Positions 1-6,434 of a stretch of 32,788 nt of DNA are shown here, piece by piece (the stretch's first letter is position 1; every line of letters begins with the position of its first letter). Both the position numbers and the translations under genes were made by a program. Location: positions 1-32,788 of the IMG/VR virus record IMGVR_UViG_3300035678_000005; one strand, 5' to 3'. The stretch comes from a virus. The notes under the pieces were generated by a model that was not told where the DNA came from, searched no databases, and saw nothing but the letters and a program-made list of their open reading frames with translations.

Positions 1-30
1 TCAAGTAATACAGGTCACGTCATGCAGTAC

Positions 31-59
31 TCGACGTGTATACCTGCCTCCTGTAATGT
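31..59 (+). promoter_or_regulatory. Promoter a, first copy of the repeated phage promoter
   Basis: A -35-like TCGACG (31-36) is followed after 17 nt by TAATGT (54-59). Directly downstream comes TACATGTCAGCAGGGAACG (62-80), almost identical to the sequence after promoters at 601 and 998. It lies 40 bp before the first short gene. The -35 is weak; the shared -10 and downstream block are the main support. Confidence 0.6.
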
Positions 60-98
60 TCTACATGTCAGCAGGGAACGCGGACGGAAGGCACGGAG

Positions 99-287
99 AT
101 GATCAAGGCGACGAACAAGATTCATGGCCACAAGATCGGGGACACGTTCCAGTACGGGGGCCGGGCATCTAAGCCCCTGCCCGAGGGTGTACAGGTCACC
201 CTGACTCGTATCTCCGGCGGGATCATCAGGCTGTCCGCTCCGGACCGTGAGATCAGCTTCGGCACTGCGATGAAGTTTTGGAGCTGA
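99..287 (+). CDS. Small hypothetical protein, 62 aa
   Basis: Function not recognised. The product is a short basic protein without Cys or a membrane segment; alternating polar and hydrophobic residues (VQVTLTRI, GGIIRLSAP) suggest a small beta-rich fold. The ATG at 99 follows purine-rich GGAAGGCACGGAG and sits about 40 bp downstream of promoter a, so it heads a short operon. The next gene starts 6 bp after its stop. The upstream promoter motif and tight spacing support a real gene. Confidence 0.7.
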   Translation: MIKATNKIHGHKIGDTFQYGGRASKPLPEGVQVTLTRISGGIIRLSAPDREISFGTAMKFWS

Positions 288-293
288 GCGGAG

Positions 294-581
294 ATGACGT
301 ACACGATCAAGAGCAACCGGACCAGCTACCACATCGATGGAATCCCGACCCGCACCAAGGGCACCGGGCAGGACAACGGCAGCGGCGCGGTCCCGTACTA
401 CGCCGAGAGCGTGTGCGGCTCCCTGACCCGTGGCGCGAAGTACGGCTTCCAGATCGGCTCGTCCGGCGATGACCTGGCAGAGATCTTGCGGTCTGCTGAG
501 CTGTCCGCCGCGATCCACAACATGAAGCTGTGCAGCAACTGCGCGAAGGCCGCCCGGGAGATCTTGGACCAGATCGCTTGA
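294..581 (+). CDS. Small hypothetical protein with C-terminal CxxC, 95 aa
   Basis: Function not recognised. It has a single Cys near residue 41 (SVCGSL) and a CSNC knuckle near residue 78 followed by a short helix (AKAAREILDQIA). The 88-aa product at 1043 has the same order of features (a CGSL motif, then a terminal CxxC), so the two may be distant paralogues or share a zinc-binding fold. The ATG at 294 follows GAGCGGAG. Promoter b begins within its last codons. Confidence 0.7.
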   Translation: MTYTIKSNRTSYHIDGIPTRTKGTGQDNGSGAVPYYAESVCGSLTRGAKYGFQIGSSGDDLAEILRSAELSAAIHNMKLCSNCAKAAREILDQIA

Positions 582-606
582 CCGGTGGAGGCCGGTCCTG
601 TAATGT
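578..606 (+). promoter_or_regulatory. Promoter b
   Basis: TTGACC (578-583), 17-nt spacer, TAATGT (601-606), then AGTACATGTCAGCAGGGAAC. The block from the -10 onward matches promoter a at nearly every base. The -35 overlaps the stop codon of the preceding gene. Confidence 0.75.
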
Positions 607-643
607 AGTACATGTCAGCAGGGAACGAGCGAAAGGCACCACG

Positions 644-838
644 ATGATCAGCTTCACGGAGACCATGTCCGTCGACGGAGTCGCCTGTGAGTGGGAGGTG
701 CGCGAGGACGGGCGCAAGCTCGGCAAGATCCTCCAGGACTCCGAAGGCACGTTCTACGCCCAGGCGCCGAACGCCGACTACCAGATGTTCGAGACCGGCG
801 GATCGGATGCCGCGATCGAGTGGCTGAAGAGCCGCTGA
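644..838 (+). CDS. Small hypothetical protein, 64 aa
   Basis: Function not recognised. The frame is open from 530, but the ATG at 644 is preferred: it lies downstream of promoter b and behind GAAAGG at 631. The product is acidic with a strand-rich look (SFTETMSVDGVACEWEVRED) and a C-terminal helix (DAAIEWLKSR). Its stop shares a base with the ATG of the next gene (TGATG), which suggests coupled translation. Confidence 0.7.
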   Translation: MISFTETMSVDGVACEWEVREDGRKLGKILQDSEGTFYAQAPNADYQMFETGGSDAAIEWLKSR

Positions 839-978
839 TGTTTCAGGTAGCCGTGGTCATCGCCCTGACCGCGTGGCACTTCGGGACCCTGTTGCGCGAC
901 GCGTACCGGACCGTCCGCCACGACAGCAGGAACAGCGAGCTTGCCCGGTCCGCCGGGTACGGCTCGCTCCGGAGTTGA
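838..978 (+). CDS. Short membrane-anchored protein, 46 aa
   Basis: Function not recognised. The N-terminus MFQVAVVIALTAWHFGTLL is hydrophobic and could span or anchor in the membrane; the remainder is basic (RDAYRTVRHDSRNSELAR). This arrangement predicts a small inner-membrane protein with a cytoplasmic tail. The start overlaps the preceding stop by one base, so it is probably translated by re-initiation. Its end overlaps the -35 of promoter c. Confidence 0.55.
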   Translation: MFQVAVVIALTAWHFGTLLRDAYRTVRHDSRNSELARSAGYGSLRS

Positions 979-1003
979 CACGCACTACGTGACACTGTAA
1001 TGT
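975..1003 (+). promoter_or_regulatory. Promoter c, best match to consensus
   Basis: TTGACA (975-980), exactly 17 nt, TAATGT (998-1003), then TCTACATGTCAGCA. Upstream TACGTGACA (986-994) and downstream TACATGTCA (1006-1014) resemble two half-sites of one binding motif. Confidence 0.8.
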
Positions 1004-1042
1004 TCTACATGTCAGCACGAGATCGACCCGAAAGCAGGAGAC

Positions 1043-1309
1043 ATGAGCAACGGCCCGAGCTACGAATACGTCAGGGACGCGAACGGCTTCCTGATCAGTA
1101 AGCGCGTCATCGTCCGGCAGAACGTACGCACGGCACACGGGACGATCCACTCGTCCACGGTCGGCAGGTCGTACACGCTGCACGGCGCGCCCCAGGTGAA
1201 CATCGTCGGGGTCGCTGCGGGAAAGGCGGACTGCGGGTCGCTCCTCTCGACCGCCGCCGAGATCGTCACTGACGCGGCGACCTGCCCGAAGTGCCGGGAG
1301 AACATCTGA
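1043..1309 (+). CDS. Small hypothetical protein with CPKC knuckle, 88 aa
   Basis: Function not recognised. The product ends in a CPKC pair a few residues from the C-terminus and has an earlier Cys in DCGSLL, a possible three-Cys metal site. The ATG at 1043 follows AAGCAGGAG, a good ribosome binding site, about 40 bp downstream of promoter c. Its stop overlaps the next start by one base (TGATGG). See the 95-aa product at 294 for a similar layout. Confidence 0.7.
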   Translation: MSNGPSYEYVRDANGFLISKRVIVRQNVRTAHGTIHSSTVGRSYTLHGAPQVNIVGVAAGKADCGSLLSTAAEIVTDAATCPKCRENI

Positions 1310-1659
1310 TGGCGCGCAAGCTCCCGAACCCACCCCGGAGGGGACTCGGCGGGTCCTGCGGGTGGTACAGGATCCCACCGCTGCTGGACTGCAAGCCGTT
1401 CAGGGGCCCGAAGCTGACCGAGGACGGCAAGCCGTTCGAGCCGACCGATCGTGAGATCGGCGCGGAGCTGACGTTCAGCTACGACGGGCGCGATATCACC
1501 GGTCAGGTCTGGAGCCTCGCCGTCGGCGGGGTGTGGGTGGTTGCCGACGGCACCGCGTACCTGCTCGGGAAGGAAGACTGGGTGAGGGAAGTGCTGTACG
1601 AGCGTAAACCTGCGGAGGACTTCCCGGTTCTGCGTGAGCTGCTGGACCTCAACGGCTGA
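1309..1659 (+). CDS. Hypothetical protein, 116 aa
   Basis: Function not recognised. The frame is open from 1291, but the ATG at 1309, which overlaps the preceding TGA by one base, fits the local coupling pattern. The sequence is strand-rich (GAELTFSYDGRDITGQVWSL, GGVWVVADGTAYLL), suggesting a small beta barrel, with a helical C-terminus. It runs head-on into the large terminase gene: the two stop codons lie in an 11-bp overlap with no visible terminator between them. Confidence 0.7.
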   Translation: MARKLPNPPRRGLGGSCGWYRIPPLLDCKPFRGPKLTEDGKPFEPTDREIGAELTFSYDGRDITGQVWSLAVGGVWVVADGTAYLLGKEDWVREVLYERKPAEDFPVLRELLDLNG

Positions 1660-4231
1660 TCCGCGCCGCTGCCAGCTTCGACCGGCCTGAGGCTTCCTTG
1701 GGCCGGTCGCTGATGTTCGTGACGAACGACTCCGCGCCGGGCATCGACGCGAGCCGGTAGGCGGCGTACACGGACGCGTCCAGGTCACCTGGCGACTCGT
1801 GACTGTCCTCCTGCCAGGTCGCCCAGGTCTCCTCCAGCCCGAGCAGTCCCAGACCGGCGAACTGGACCCCGCCGGTGATCACGAGCTGCGCGATCGGTTC
1901 GGCCCGCAGCCGTTTACCGACCTTCGCGTTCACCGGCACCAGACGCGGGCACGGACCGGCGACGACACCGCGCGTCTGGAGCTGTTCCCAGGCGGTCCGG
2001 ATCAGCCGACGGACCATGTCTTTGCCGTAGTTCTGCTCGTACACGATCTCGGCGGCCTGCACGTCGTGCGCGAGCTGACAGGCGCGCTCCGGCCACTCGT
2101 CAATGCTCATGTGGCCGGACAGGTCATGAGTCCAGACGACCCGGCCCGACCAGTCCTTGCCACCAGCAACGATTCCCGCGTTGTCGCGTCCACCGCCGGA
2201 CGGGTCCACGGCTACGACGGTCTTCACGTACTCCGGCTGCGACCCGAGCAGGCGCGCGGCGTGGATCTGTTCCTCGGTCAGCAGCGCACCTTCAGGAGGC
2301 TGCGGGTCGCACTGGTACAGGCTCGACCAGTCGCGCATGGTGGACGTGCGCCGTTTGTCGGTCCAGTGTTTCCGAGCCCCTTCGATATCGCCTTCGGGGA
2401 TCCACGGGTGCGGCAGCGGATCCCCGATCCGCCGACCGATCACGTCGTGGTCCTCGGTCGCGAACGCGGGCAGGCTGTTGACCCGCCAGCGTCCACCTTC
2501 GGTGTCGCGTCCTTCCGACTCCAGGACCCGGCCTACGAGATCGGCCTCGTGCCAGCGGGTGTTTACTATCAGCAGCGGCGCCTTCGGTCGCAGCCGCGAC
2601 AGCAGCGAGCCGGAGTACTCGTTGTACGTCGATTCCCGGATGACCCGGCTGTCGGCGTCCTCGCGTCCGCCGAACGCGTCATCGATGACCATCATCGCTG
2701 CGGGGTTGCCGGACACGCCGGTCTGCATGCCGCCGGTCACGAGACCGGCGCCGGTCGTGGTCAGCCAGTTGTTCCGGGCGGCCTGCCGCCGGTCTTTCAG
2801 GAGGCCGAACTGCGCGCCGTGGTCGTCCACCAGCGTGCGGATCATCCGGCCTCGTGTGGCGGCCAGCTGCGCGGCGTAGGACATCAGGATCGCCGGGTCC
2901 TGCGGGTGGTGCGACATCCACCAGAACACGAACCAGACCGTCCAGAAGGTGTTGTGCGTAGGCAGCAGTGAACGACCAGCCAGGTATAGATGCGACGGGG
3001 AATCGACGGTGATGCACCGAACCGGTACGGATTCGACCTGTCGAGCCGACACGTACCGGACCCCCGCAACAGATGAGTCCCGGCATCGTTCACGTTTCCG
3101 GGGCAACCACGCAGCGTCTGACAGCATGAAACCAACGCGATACTTCGGCCCGTGGTCCACGCCGTTGAGCGTGGCTCGTCCTTTCCGGACAGTGGCCTTC
3201 GACCCGAGCGTGAAAACGAGTTCCCGGACACCTTCCGCGAGCGCCTCCACGGTCGTACAGAACTCAATCCCTCCCCGGTCAGGGTCTACGTACCCGTCGG
3301 TGTCTATGAGCCCTTGCAGCAGCGCGAGCCGTTGCTGCCGTGACCCACGGAGGTACTCCGTGGGTATGTGCTTCTGCCGACTGGTCTGTGTGCCTCCGAC
3401 GGCAGCCTTCAGATCGGTGATGAACTGACTTTCGTAGCCGTTCCCGCGTTCACTCTTGGCACGATAAGTCGTGGCTTTACCGCTGTTCTGAGAGGCAGTG
3501 GGTTGCATGTTGTACCCGGCCTCCCGGAACCGATCGATGATCTCGGGGTCTGCCGTGGTGATGGCCGCGCCGGAGGTGTGTCCATCACCGAGCCATGCCC
3601 CGAGAACGTACGGGTCCATCGGAAGTACAGCGTCCGGAAGATCCAAACCGGGGCAGCTTTCGATCTGTGCGTTCTTCGCCCGCGATCTTGCCAGTACGTG
3701 AGTCTCGTGAATGGCGTACTTGTTCCGTCGATCCAGACGGGCACGCCAACGATGCTCCCGGTCCGCGATGATGCGCTCACCGTCTCCGGTGATCACCTCG
3801 TAGCACTCACGGTTGAGCCAGATGGGTGACACGTATGTCACGGTGCAGGGCTTCCCTGTCTCGTCAAAGACCTGATCGCCCACTCGGAGATCGCCCATCG
3901 TTGACCATCCGCCGGGAGTAGCTATCGGGGTATCGAGCGCAAGGGCTTTCCCTGACTGCGGAGGCTGCTCCACGATGCCCCGGTCACAGACACCGTTCAG
4001 CATGTCCACGGCCATCCGGTCGAGCACGTCGTGATAGGGCCGGTGCCGCCAGCGGTCACCGAGCATCCGGCGTGCCAGGGCTGACGGGGTGGGGTCGAGC
4101 TTGATCAGTCCGTGCTCGATCAGCTCGGAGTGCCGTCCCCGGCTGATCAGTTCTGCGAGTAGCCGTGTCTGGAGCTGAGACTTCGCTACCGGATCCAGGT
4201 GCTGGTAAGCGAGGGCTTCAGGGAGCGGCAT
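1649..4231 (-). CDS. terL: Terminase large subunit interrupted by an intein
   Basis: This is the ATPase-nuclease motor that packages DNA into the procapsid. The precursor is 860 aa: extein residues 1-95 and 428-860 (528 aa after splicing, a normal TerL length) flank a 332-aa intein. The Walker A loop is PQSGK at 91-95, completed by T428 after splicing. Walker B is MMVIDD (513-518), the coupling region is NTRWHE (557-562), and the RNase H-like nuclease shows AVDPSGGG (D676), YEQNYG (E732) and GDLD (D816/D818). Activity must therefore depend on splicing, since the uncut precursor has a split P-loop. The ATG at 4231 follows terS by 48 bp, and an in-frame stop lies two codons upstream. Portal and capsid genes are not next to it. 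Confidence 0.95.
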   Translation of the reverse strand: MPLPEALAYQHLDPVAKSQLQTRLLAELISRGRHSELIEHGLIKLDPTPSALARRMLGDRWRHRPYHDVLDRMAVDMLNGVCDRGIVEQPPQSGKALALDTPIATPGGWSTMGDLRVGDQVFDETGKPCTVTYVSPIWLNRECYEVITGDGERIIADREHRWRARLDRRNKYAIHETHVLARSRAKNAQIESCPGLDLPDAVLPMDPYVLGAWLGDGHTSGAAITTADPEIIDRFREAGYNMQPTASQNSGKATTYRAKSERGNGYESQFITDLKAAVGGTQTSRQKHIPTEYLRGSRQQRLALLQGLIDTDGYVDPDRGGIEFCTTVEALAEGVRELVFTLGSKATVRKGRATLNGVDHGPKYRVGFMLSDAAWLPRKRERCRDSSVAGVRYVSARQVESVPVRCITVDSPSHLYLAGRSLLPTHNTFWTVWFVFWWMSHHPQDPAILMSYAAQLAATRGRMIRTLVDDHGAQFGLLKDRRQAARNNWLTTTGAGLVTGGMQTGVSGNPAAMMVIDDAFGGREDADSRVIRESTYNEYSGSLLSRLRPKAPLLIVNTRWHEADLVGRVLESEGRDTEGGRWRVNSLPAFATEDHDVIGRRIGDPLPHPWIPEGDIEGARKHWTDKRRTSTMRDWSSLYQCDPQPPEGALLTEEQIHAARLLGSQPEYVKTVVAVDPSGGGRDNAGIVAGGKDWSGRVVWTHDLSGHMSIDEWPERACQLAHDVQAAEIVYEQNYGKDMVRRLIRTAWEQLQTRGVVAGPCPRLVPVNAKVGKRLRAEPIAQLVITGGVQFAGLGLLGLEETWATWQEDSHESPGDLDASVYAAYRLASMPGAESFVTNISDRPKEASGRSKLAAARISR
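2951..3946 (-). other. Class 3-type intein with LAGLIDADG homing endonuclease, in terL
   Basis: This segment encodes precursor residues 96-427. It begins with Ala instead of Cys/Ser (ALALDTPIATPGGW) and ends THN before Thr. Hallmarks of class 3 inteins are all visible: block B GDGERIIADREHRW with H160 and Trp two residues on (W162, B:12), block F VRCITVD with Cys in place of the usual Asp (C406, F:4), and block G PTHN with Thr at G:5 (T425). The endonuclease has both dodecapeptides, VLGAWLGDG (209-217) and LLQGLIDTDG (304-313), with catalytic Asp in each, so homing may still work. Class and mechanism follow the known WCT rule for class 3 inteins; splicing itself is inferred. Confidence 0.9.
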
Positions 4232-4279
4232 GCGTCAGTGCCTGCCGGATCCGCTCGTTGGCCTGCACCGGCTGTGCCG

Positions 4280-4741
4280 TCATCGCATGGCCTCCTCGGT
4301 GGAGGCGGTCATCATGAGCGTCATCAGGCGTTCGATCTCCACGTCCTGCGCGGACTTCAGCGTGACCTCGACCTTCGACGCGTTCTCCAGCCCGAGCAGC
4401 TTGCAGCGGCGTATGTGGGCATCGAGACAGATATCGGCAGCGGACTTCGACCCGGCAGCGGCAGCGGCGAGGTTGCCTCTGGTCAGTACGTCCAGGATCG
4501 CCAGCTCGTGCGCGAGGTTGTGTGTCATGTCGCTGTACCGTTCGGGGACGTACAGGTCGTGCATCCGGCGGATGATGTTGTGCACGGATGTCTTCGCAAG
4601 CCCTACCTCAGCTGCGATTGCACGTTCCGACATGCCCAGTAGCGACATGTTGAAAATGGACTCGTCCCGCTCGGTCGTGGTCTGCTCGACCACACCGGAT
4701 GTGGGAGCGTTGCCCTGTTCACTGAGTGGGTCCGTTGCCAT
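4280..4741 (-). CDS. terS: Terminase small subunit (probable)
   Basis: A 153-aa protein just upstream of terL, the expected place for the DNA-recognition subunit that docks the packaging motor. It carries a helix-turn-helix at about residues 37-60 (MSERAIAAEVGLAKTSVHNI), followed by long helices (AHELAILDVLTRGNLAAAAA) that could oligomerise into a ring, and a C-terminal tail rich in Met, Thr and Glu. No Shine-Dalgarno sequence precedes the ATG at 4741; a TATACT box ends 7 nt upstream, so the message may be leaderless. Assignment rests on fold features and position rather than a diagnostic motif. Confidence 0.75.
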   Translation of the reverse strand: MATDPLSEQGNAPTSGVVEQTTTERDESIFNMSLLGMSERAIAAEVGLAKTSVHNIIRRMHDLYVPERYSDMTHNLAHELAILDVLTRGNLAAAAAGSKSAADICLDAHIRRCKLLGLENASKVEVTLKSAQDVEIERLMTLMMTASTEEAMR

Positions 4742-4748
4742 GGTCGCC

Positions 4749-4754
4749 AGTATA
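4749..4754 (-). promoter_or_regulatory. Putative leaderless promoter of terS
   Basis: On the minus strand TATACT is followed by 7 nt (GGCGACC) and then ATG, placing the expected transcription start at or next to the start codon. No convincing -35 lies 16-18 nt upstream (GTCCGT at 17 nt). Confidence 0.45.
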
Positions 4755-4774
4755 GGGAACGACCGGCATAAACG

Positions 4775-4802
4775 GACCGGTCACCCACTTAGGCGACCGG
4801 TC
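4775..4802. promoter_or_regulatory. Two GACCGGTC palindromes upstream of terS
   Basis: The 8-bp palindrome GACCGGTC occurs at 4775-4782 and 4795-4802, 20 bp apart (about two helical turns), with a related GACCGGCA at 4761. They lie where the -35 region of the terS promoter should be, so they are candidate binding sites for a late-gene activator or repressor. Confidence 0.35.
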
Positions 4803-4825
4803 GATTGTGTGGTCAGACCTCACCC

Positions 4826-5512
4826 TCACCACGCCTTGGCGGCACAGATCGGGCCTATGCCTTCCGCTCTCGAAGCGTCATCGGTGAGTGTCTTTCCGCA
4901 GCGGCCACAGGATCCGATCTCCCGCCCGTAACGCCGGGAGGCGGCCTCGGGCCCGTCGGTCTCGACTTTGGCCAGCAGGGCGTTCCTCACGTCGGCTGAG
5001 ACCCGGTGCAGCTCGTCACCGGCCTGGACCCTGACGAAAACCCGTCCCCGGAACAGCCCCTCAGTGGGCCGGTCGACCTTCAGGAACACAGTCTGGCCGT
5101 CTTTCCCGGTGACCGCGTACCGGCCTACCGGGACGTTCGAGGTGGGTGCCCCGGTGCCGGTGGACACGACCGGCATCACCTTCAACGCGTCGATCCGCGC
5201 CGACACGGCGGCACGACCTGCGTTCCGGGCCCAGTCCAGCGCCTGCTCCGGGTCCACGTGCGGCGTCCGGGAGGCGCGGAGGCTCATCAGGAAGCCGATC
5301 TGCCGCTCGGTGGCCGGAAGGTGCCGGACCGAGGCCAGAGGCTGTTCTGCGGACGCTGAGGGCGCCACAGGCTCCTGACGGGCGATGCGCTGCGCGGCGA
5401 CGATCTCGCGCCCGAGTGCGGTGTGTCGCGCCTTCAGCGCCTCGCCGGTGAGTCCGGTGGTGCCGTAGCGGGCGTCTACCCGAGCCTGTGCGGTGCCGTC
5501 TGCGAATCCCAT
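4826..5512 (-). CDS. DUF6011-like zinc-binding protein, 228 aa
   Basis: The C-terminus reads GSCGRCGKTLTDDASRAEGI followed by GPICA, a pattern I recognise from the DUF6011 zinc-binding domain of actinobacterial and phage proteins (function unknown). The middle has a conserved-looking helix (PATERQIGFLMSLRASR) and a strand-rich stretch (GRYAVTGKDGQTVFLKVDRP), which may be a separate small domain. The frame is open to 5689, but the ATG at 5512 is preferred: it follows CAGGGAGCAGGG and promoter d lies 40-70 bp upstream. It is probably the only gene, or the first gene, of that transcript, with terS downstream. Confidence 0.75.
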   Translation of the reverse strand: MGFADGTAQARVDARYGTTGLTGEALKARHTALGREIVAAQRIARQEPVAPSASAEQPLASVRHLPATERQIGFLMSLRASRTPHVDPEQALDWARNAGRAAVSARIDALKVMPVVSTGTGAPTSNVPVGRYAVTGKDGQTVFLKVDRPTEGLFRGRVFVRVQAGDELHRVSADVRNALLAKVETDGPEAASRRYGREIGSCGRCGKTLTDDASRAEGIGPICAAKAW

Positions 5513-5541
5513 GGTCCCTGCTCCCTGTCTCGTTCCCCTGC

Positions 5542-5581
5542 TGACAAGTACTACGGTACACGGTCTAGTAGTACTTGTCAA
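5542..5581 (-). promoter_or_regulatory. Promoter d with a 12-bp palindromic operator
   Basis: On the minus strand TTGACA (5581-5576), 17 nt, TACCGT (5558-5553), then AGTACTTGTCAGCAGG, the same downstream block as promoters a-c. It is overlaid by a perfect inverted repeat: TGACAAGTACTA (5542-5553) and TAGTACTTGTCA (5569-5580), 15 nt apart. One arm covers the -35 and the other the region from the -10 end to the start site, a classic layout for a dimeric repressor. Confidence 0.75.
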
Positions 5582-5694
5582 AAACCTCTGTGCGCCGATC
5601 TCCGGGGCTTTCAGGACCCGGCACGGGTAAGGAGACCCGAGAGGGGGTGAAAAGCCGGGAGGATCGATCCTCGCGCCAATGGTGAGCACTCCCG

Positions 5695-5871
5695 CTACAA
5701 CCCCAGGAACATGACTAGCGCCTCCCGGTCCGACAGCGACAGGACAACCTCCGTCCTCCCCTCCGTCCCGGCCATCACTCCCGGCTGGACCCGGACGGAG
5801 ATCCCGGTCGGGGTCCGCAGCAGGTCCAGGCGGTTGTCGCGGTTGTCGGTGATCCGGAGTTCCTGCTGCAT
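5695..5871 (-). CDS. Small hypothetical protein, 58 aa
   Basis: Function not recognised. The frame stays open upstream to 6105, but the upstream part is a shadow of the next gene; the ATG at 5871 follows that gene's stop by 2 bp, with AGAAGGTCTGACG as ribosome binding site. The product is strand-rich (GISVRVQPGV, TEVVLSLSDREAL) without Cys or membrane segments. A 14-bp palindrome GAGGATCGATCCTC lies 23 bp beyond its stop (5659-5672). Confidence 0.6.
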   Translation of the reverse strand: MQQELRITDNRDNRLDLLRTPTGISVRVQPGVMAGTEGRTEVVLSLSDREALVMFLGL

Positions 5872-5873
5872 CG

Positions 5874-6092
5874 TCAGACCTTCTCTCGCTGTGGGATGAA
5901 CCGGACGGTGATGGAGGACCCGTCCGTGCCGATCTCGGTCAGGCACCGCAGCCGGTGCCGGGTCGCGTACATCCCCGCCGACTTCCGGACCAGCTCCGCG
6001 TCCCGCTGGTAGTGCTTCCCCCGGACCAGCTTGTGCGGCTCTCCGTCGGCGCGCTTGGCCCAGTCGATCATCGGATCGGAGTCGAGCGGCAT
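5874..6092 (-). CDS. Small hypothetical protein, 72 aa
   Basis: Function not recognised. ATG at 6092 is preferred because GGGAG sits 6 nt upstream; an alternative GTG start at 6137 would add 15 residues but has no ribosome binding site. The product is basic and rich in His and Arg (HKLVRGKHYQRDAELVRKSA), so nucleic acid binding is possible. A TTGACG box (6159-6154 on the minus strand) could drive it, but its -10 (TGGTAC) is poor. It is the first gene downstream of the AT-rich island. Confidence 0.6.
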   Translation of the reverse strand: MPLDSDPMIDWAKRADGEPHKLVRGKHYQRDAELVRKSAGMYATRHRLRCLTEIGTDGSSITVRFIPQREKV

Positions 6093-6195
6093 CACAGGCT
6101 CCCATCGTGTCGGCGTCTCATGCGACAACCGTACCACTCGGCAACATTGCCGCCGTCAACCAAGGGTTGACGATCCTGTTGCTACGGGTAGTCAC

Positions 6196-6226
6196 CGGAG
6201 TTTCCTGACAACCTGGCGCCAGGTTA
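6196..6226 (+). repeat. Left 31-bp inverted repeat of the AT-rich island
   Basis: This 31-bp sequence (begins CGGAGTTTCCTGACA, ends with AACCTGGCGCCAGGTT and A) is the exact reverse complement of 6435-6465. The inner half is the 16-bp perfect palindrome AACCTGGCGCCAGGTT, which could be bound by a dimeric protein on its own. Confidence 0.95.
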
Positions 6227-6434
6227 TCGATCAGCTTGTGAAAACGGGCTAAAACTAGCTCGCACGTAGCGTAATTCAATAAATACTTACTTATTAGTAA
6301 TATAAGGAGCTGTGACCTGGGAGTATCACAGAGAGTATATTTAAGCTATACGAAGAGTAATTTAGCTAAATTTACCGTAAAACGATAAAATCTCCCGATT
6401 TAGCTAAAAACCGGGAGATTCTTCGAAGGGGTAT
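6227..6434. other. AT-rich non-coding island between perfect inverted repeats
   Basis: These 208 bp contain about 37% G+C by hand count, far below the flanking genes, and have no ATG-started frame on either strand. They hold several small symmetric elements: AATTTAGCTAAATT (6359-6372, perfect palindrome), a second ATTTAGCTAAA (6398-6408), CTGTGA/TCACAG arms (6310-6315 and 6326-6331), and six copies of AGCT (6233, 6257, 6308, 6344, 6364, 6402). The element lies between the end of the primase-helicase gene and the next minus-strand gene. Together with 6093-6195 and 6466-6478 it makes the only gene-free stretch over 300 bp. A replication origin, a structured RNA or a protein-binding locus are all possible; an origin is my favoured inference because of the AT content and the primase next to it. 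Confidence 0.7.
6389..6420 (-). terminator. Terminator-like hairpin after the primase gene
   Basis: Arms AATCTCCCG (6389-6397) and CGGGAGATT (6412-6420) pair perfectly over 9 bp with a 14-nt loop. Read on the minus strand, the stem is followed by TTATCGTTTT, a weak U-rich tail, about 60 nt after the primase-helicase stop. It may equally be a structural part of the island. Confidence 0.5.

Noticed and set aside
1799-2971. Long plus-strand frame of 390 codons opposite terL
   Set aside because: It lies wholly antisense to well-supported terL extein sequence with all motifs; its translation is Arg/Pro/Val-rich low-complexity text typical of a GC-rich shadow frame and has no ribosome binding site.
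5659-5672. GAGGATCGATCCTC palindrome as a terminator
   Set aside because: Perfect 14-bp palindrome but with no loop and no U-run; more likely chance or a protein site, and not supported further.
6227-6434. tRNA or tRNA-like gene in the AT-rich island
   Set aside because: No T-loop consensus (GGTTCRA) paired with an acceptor stem and anticodon arm was found; the TTCGAA at 6422 is part of a short CTTCGAAG palindrome.
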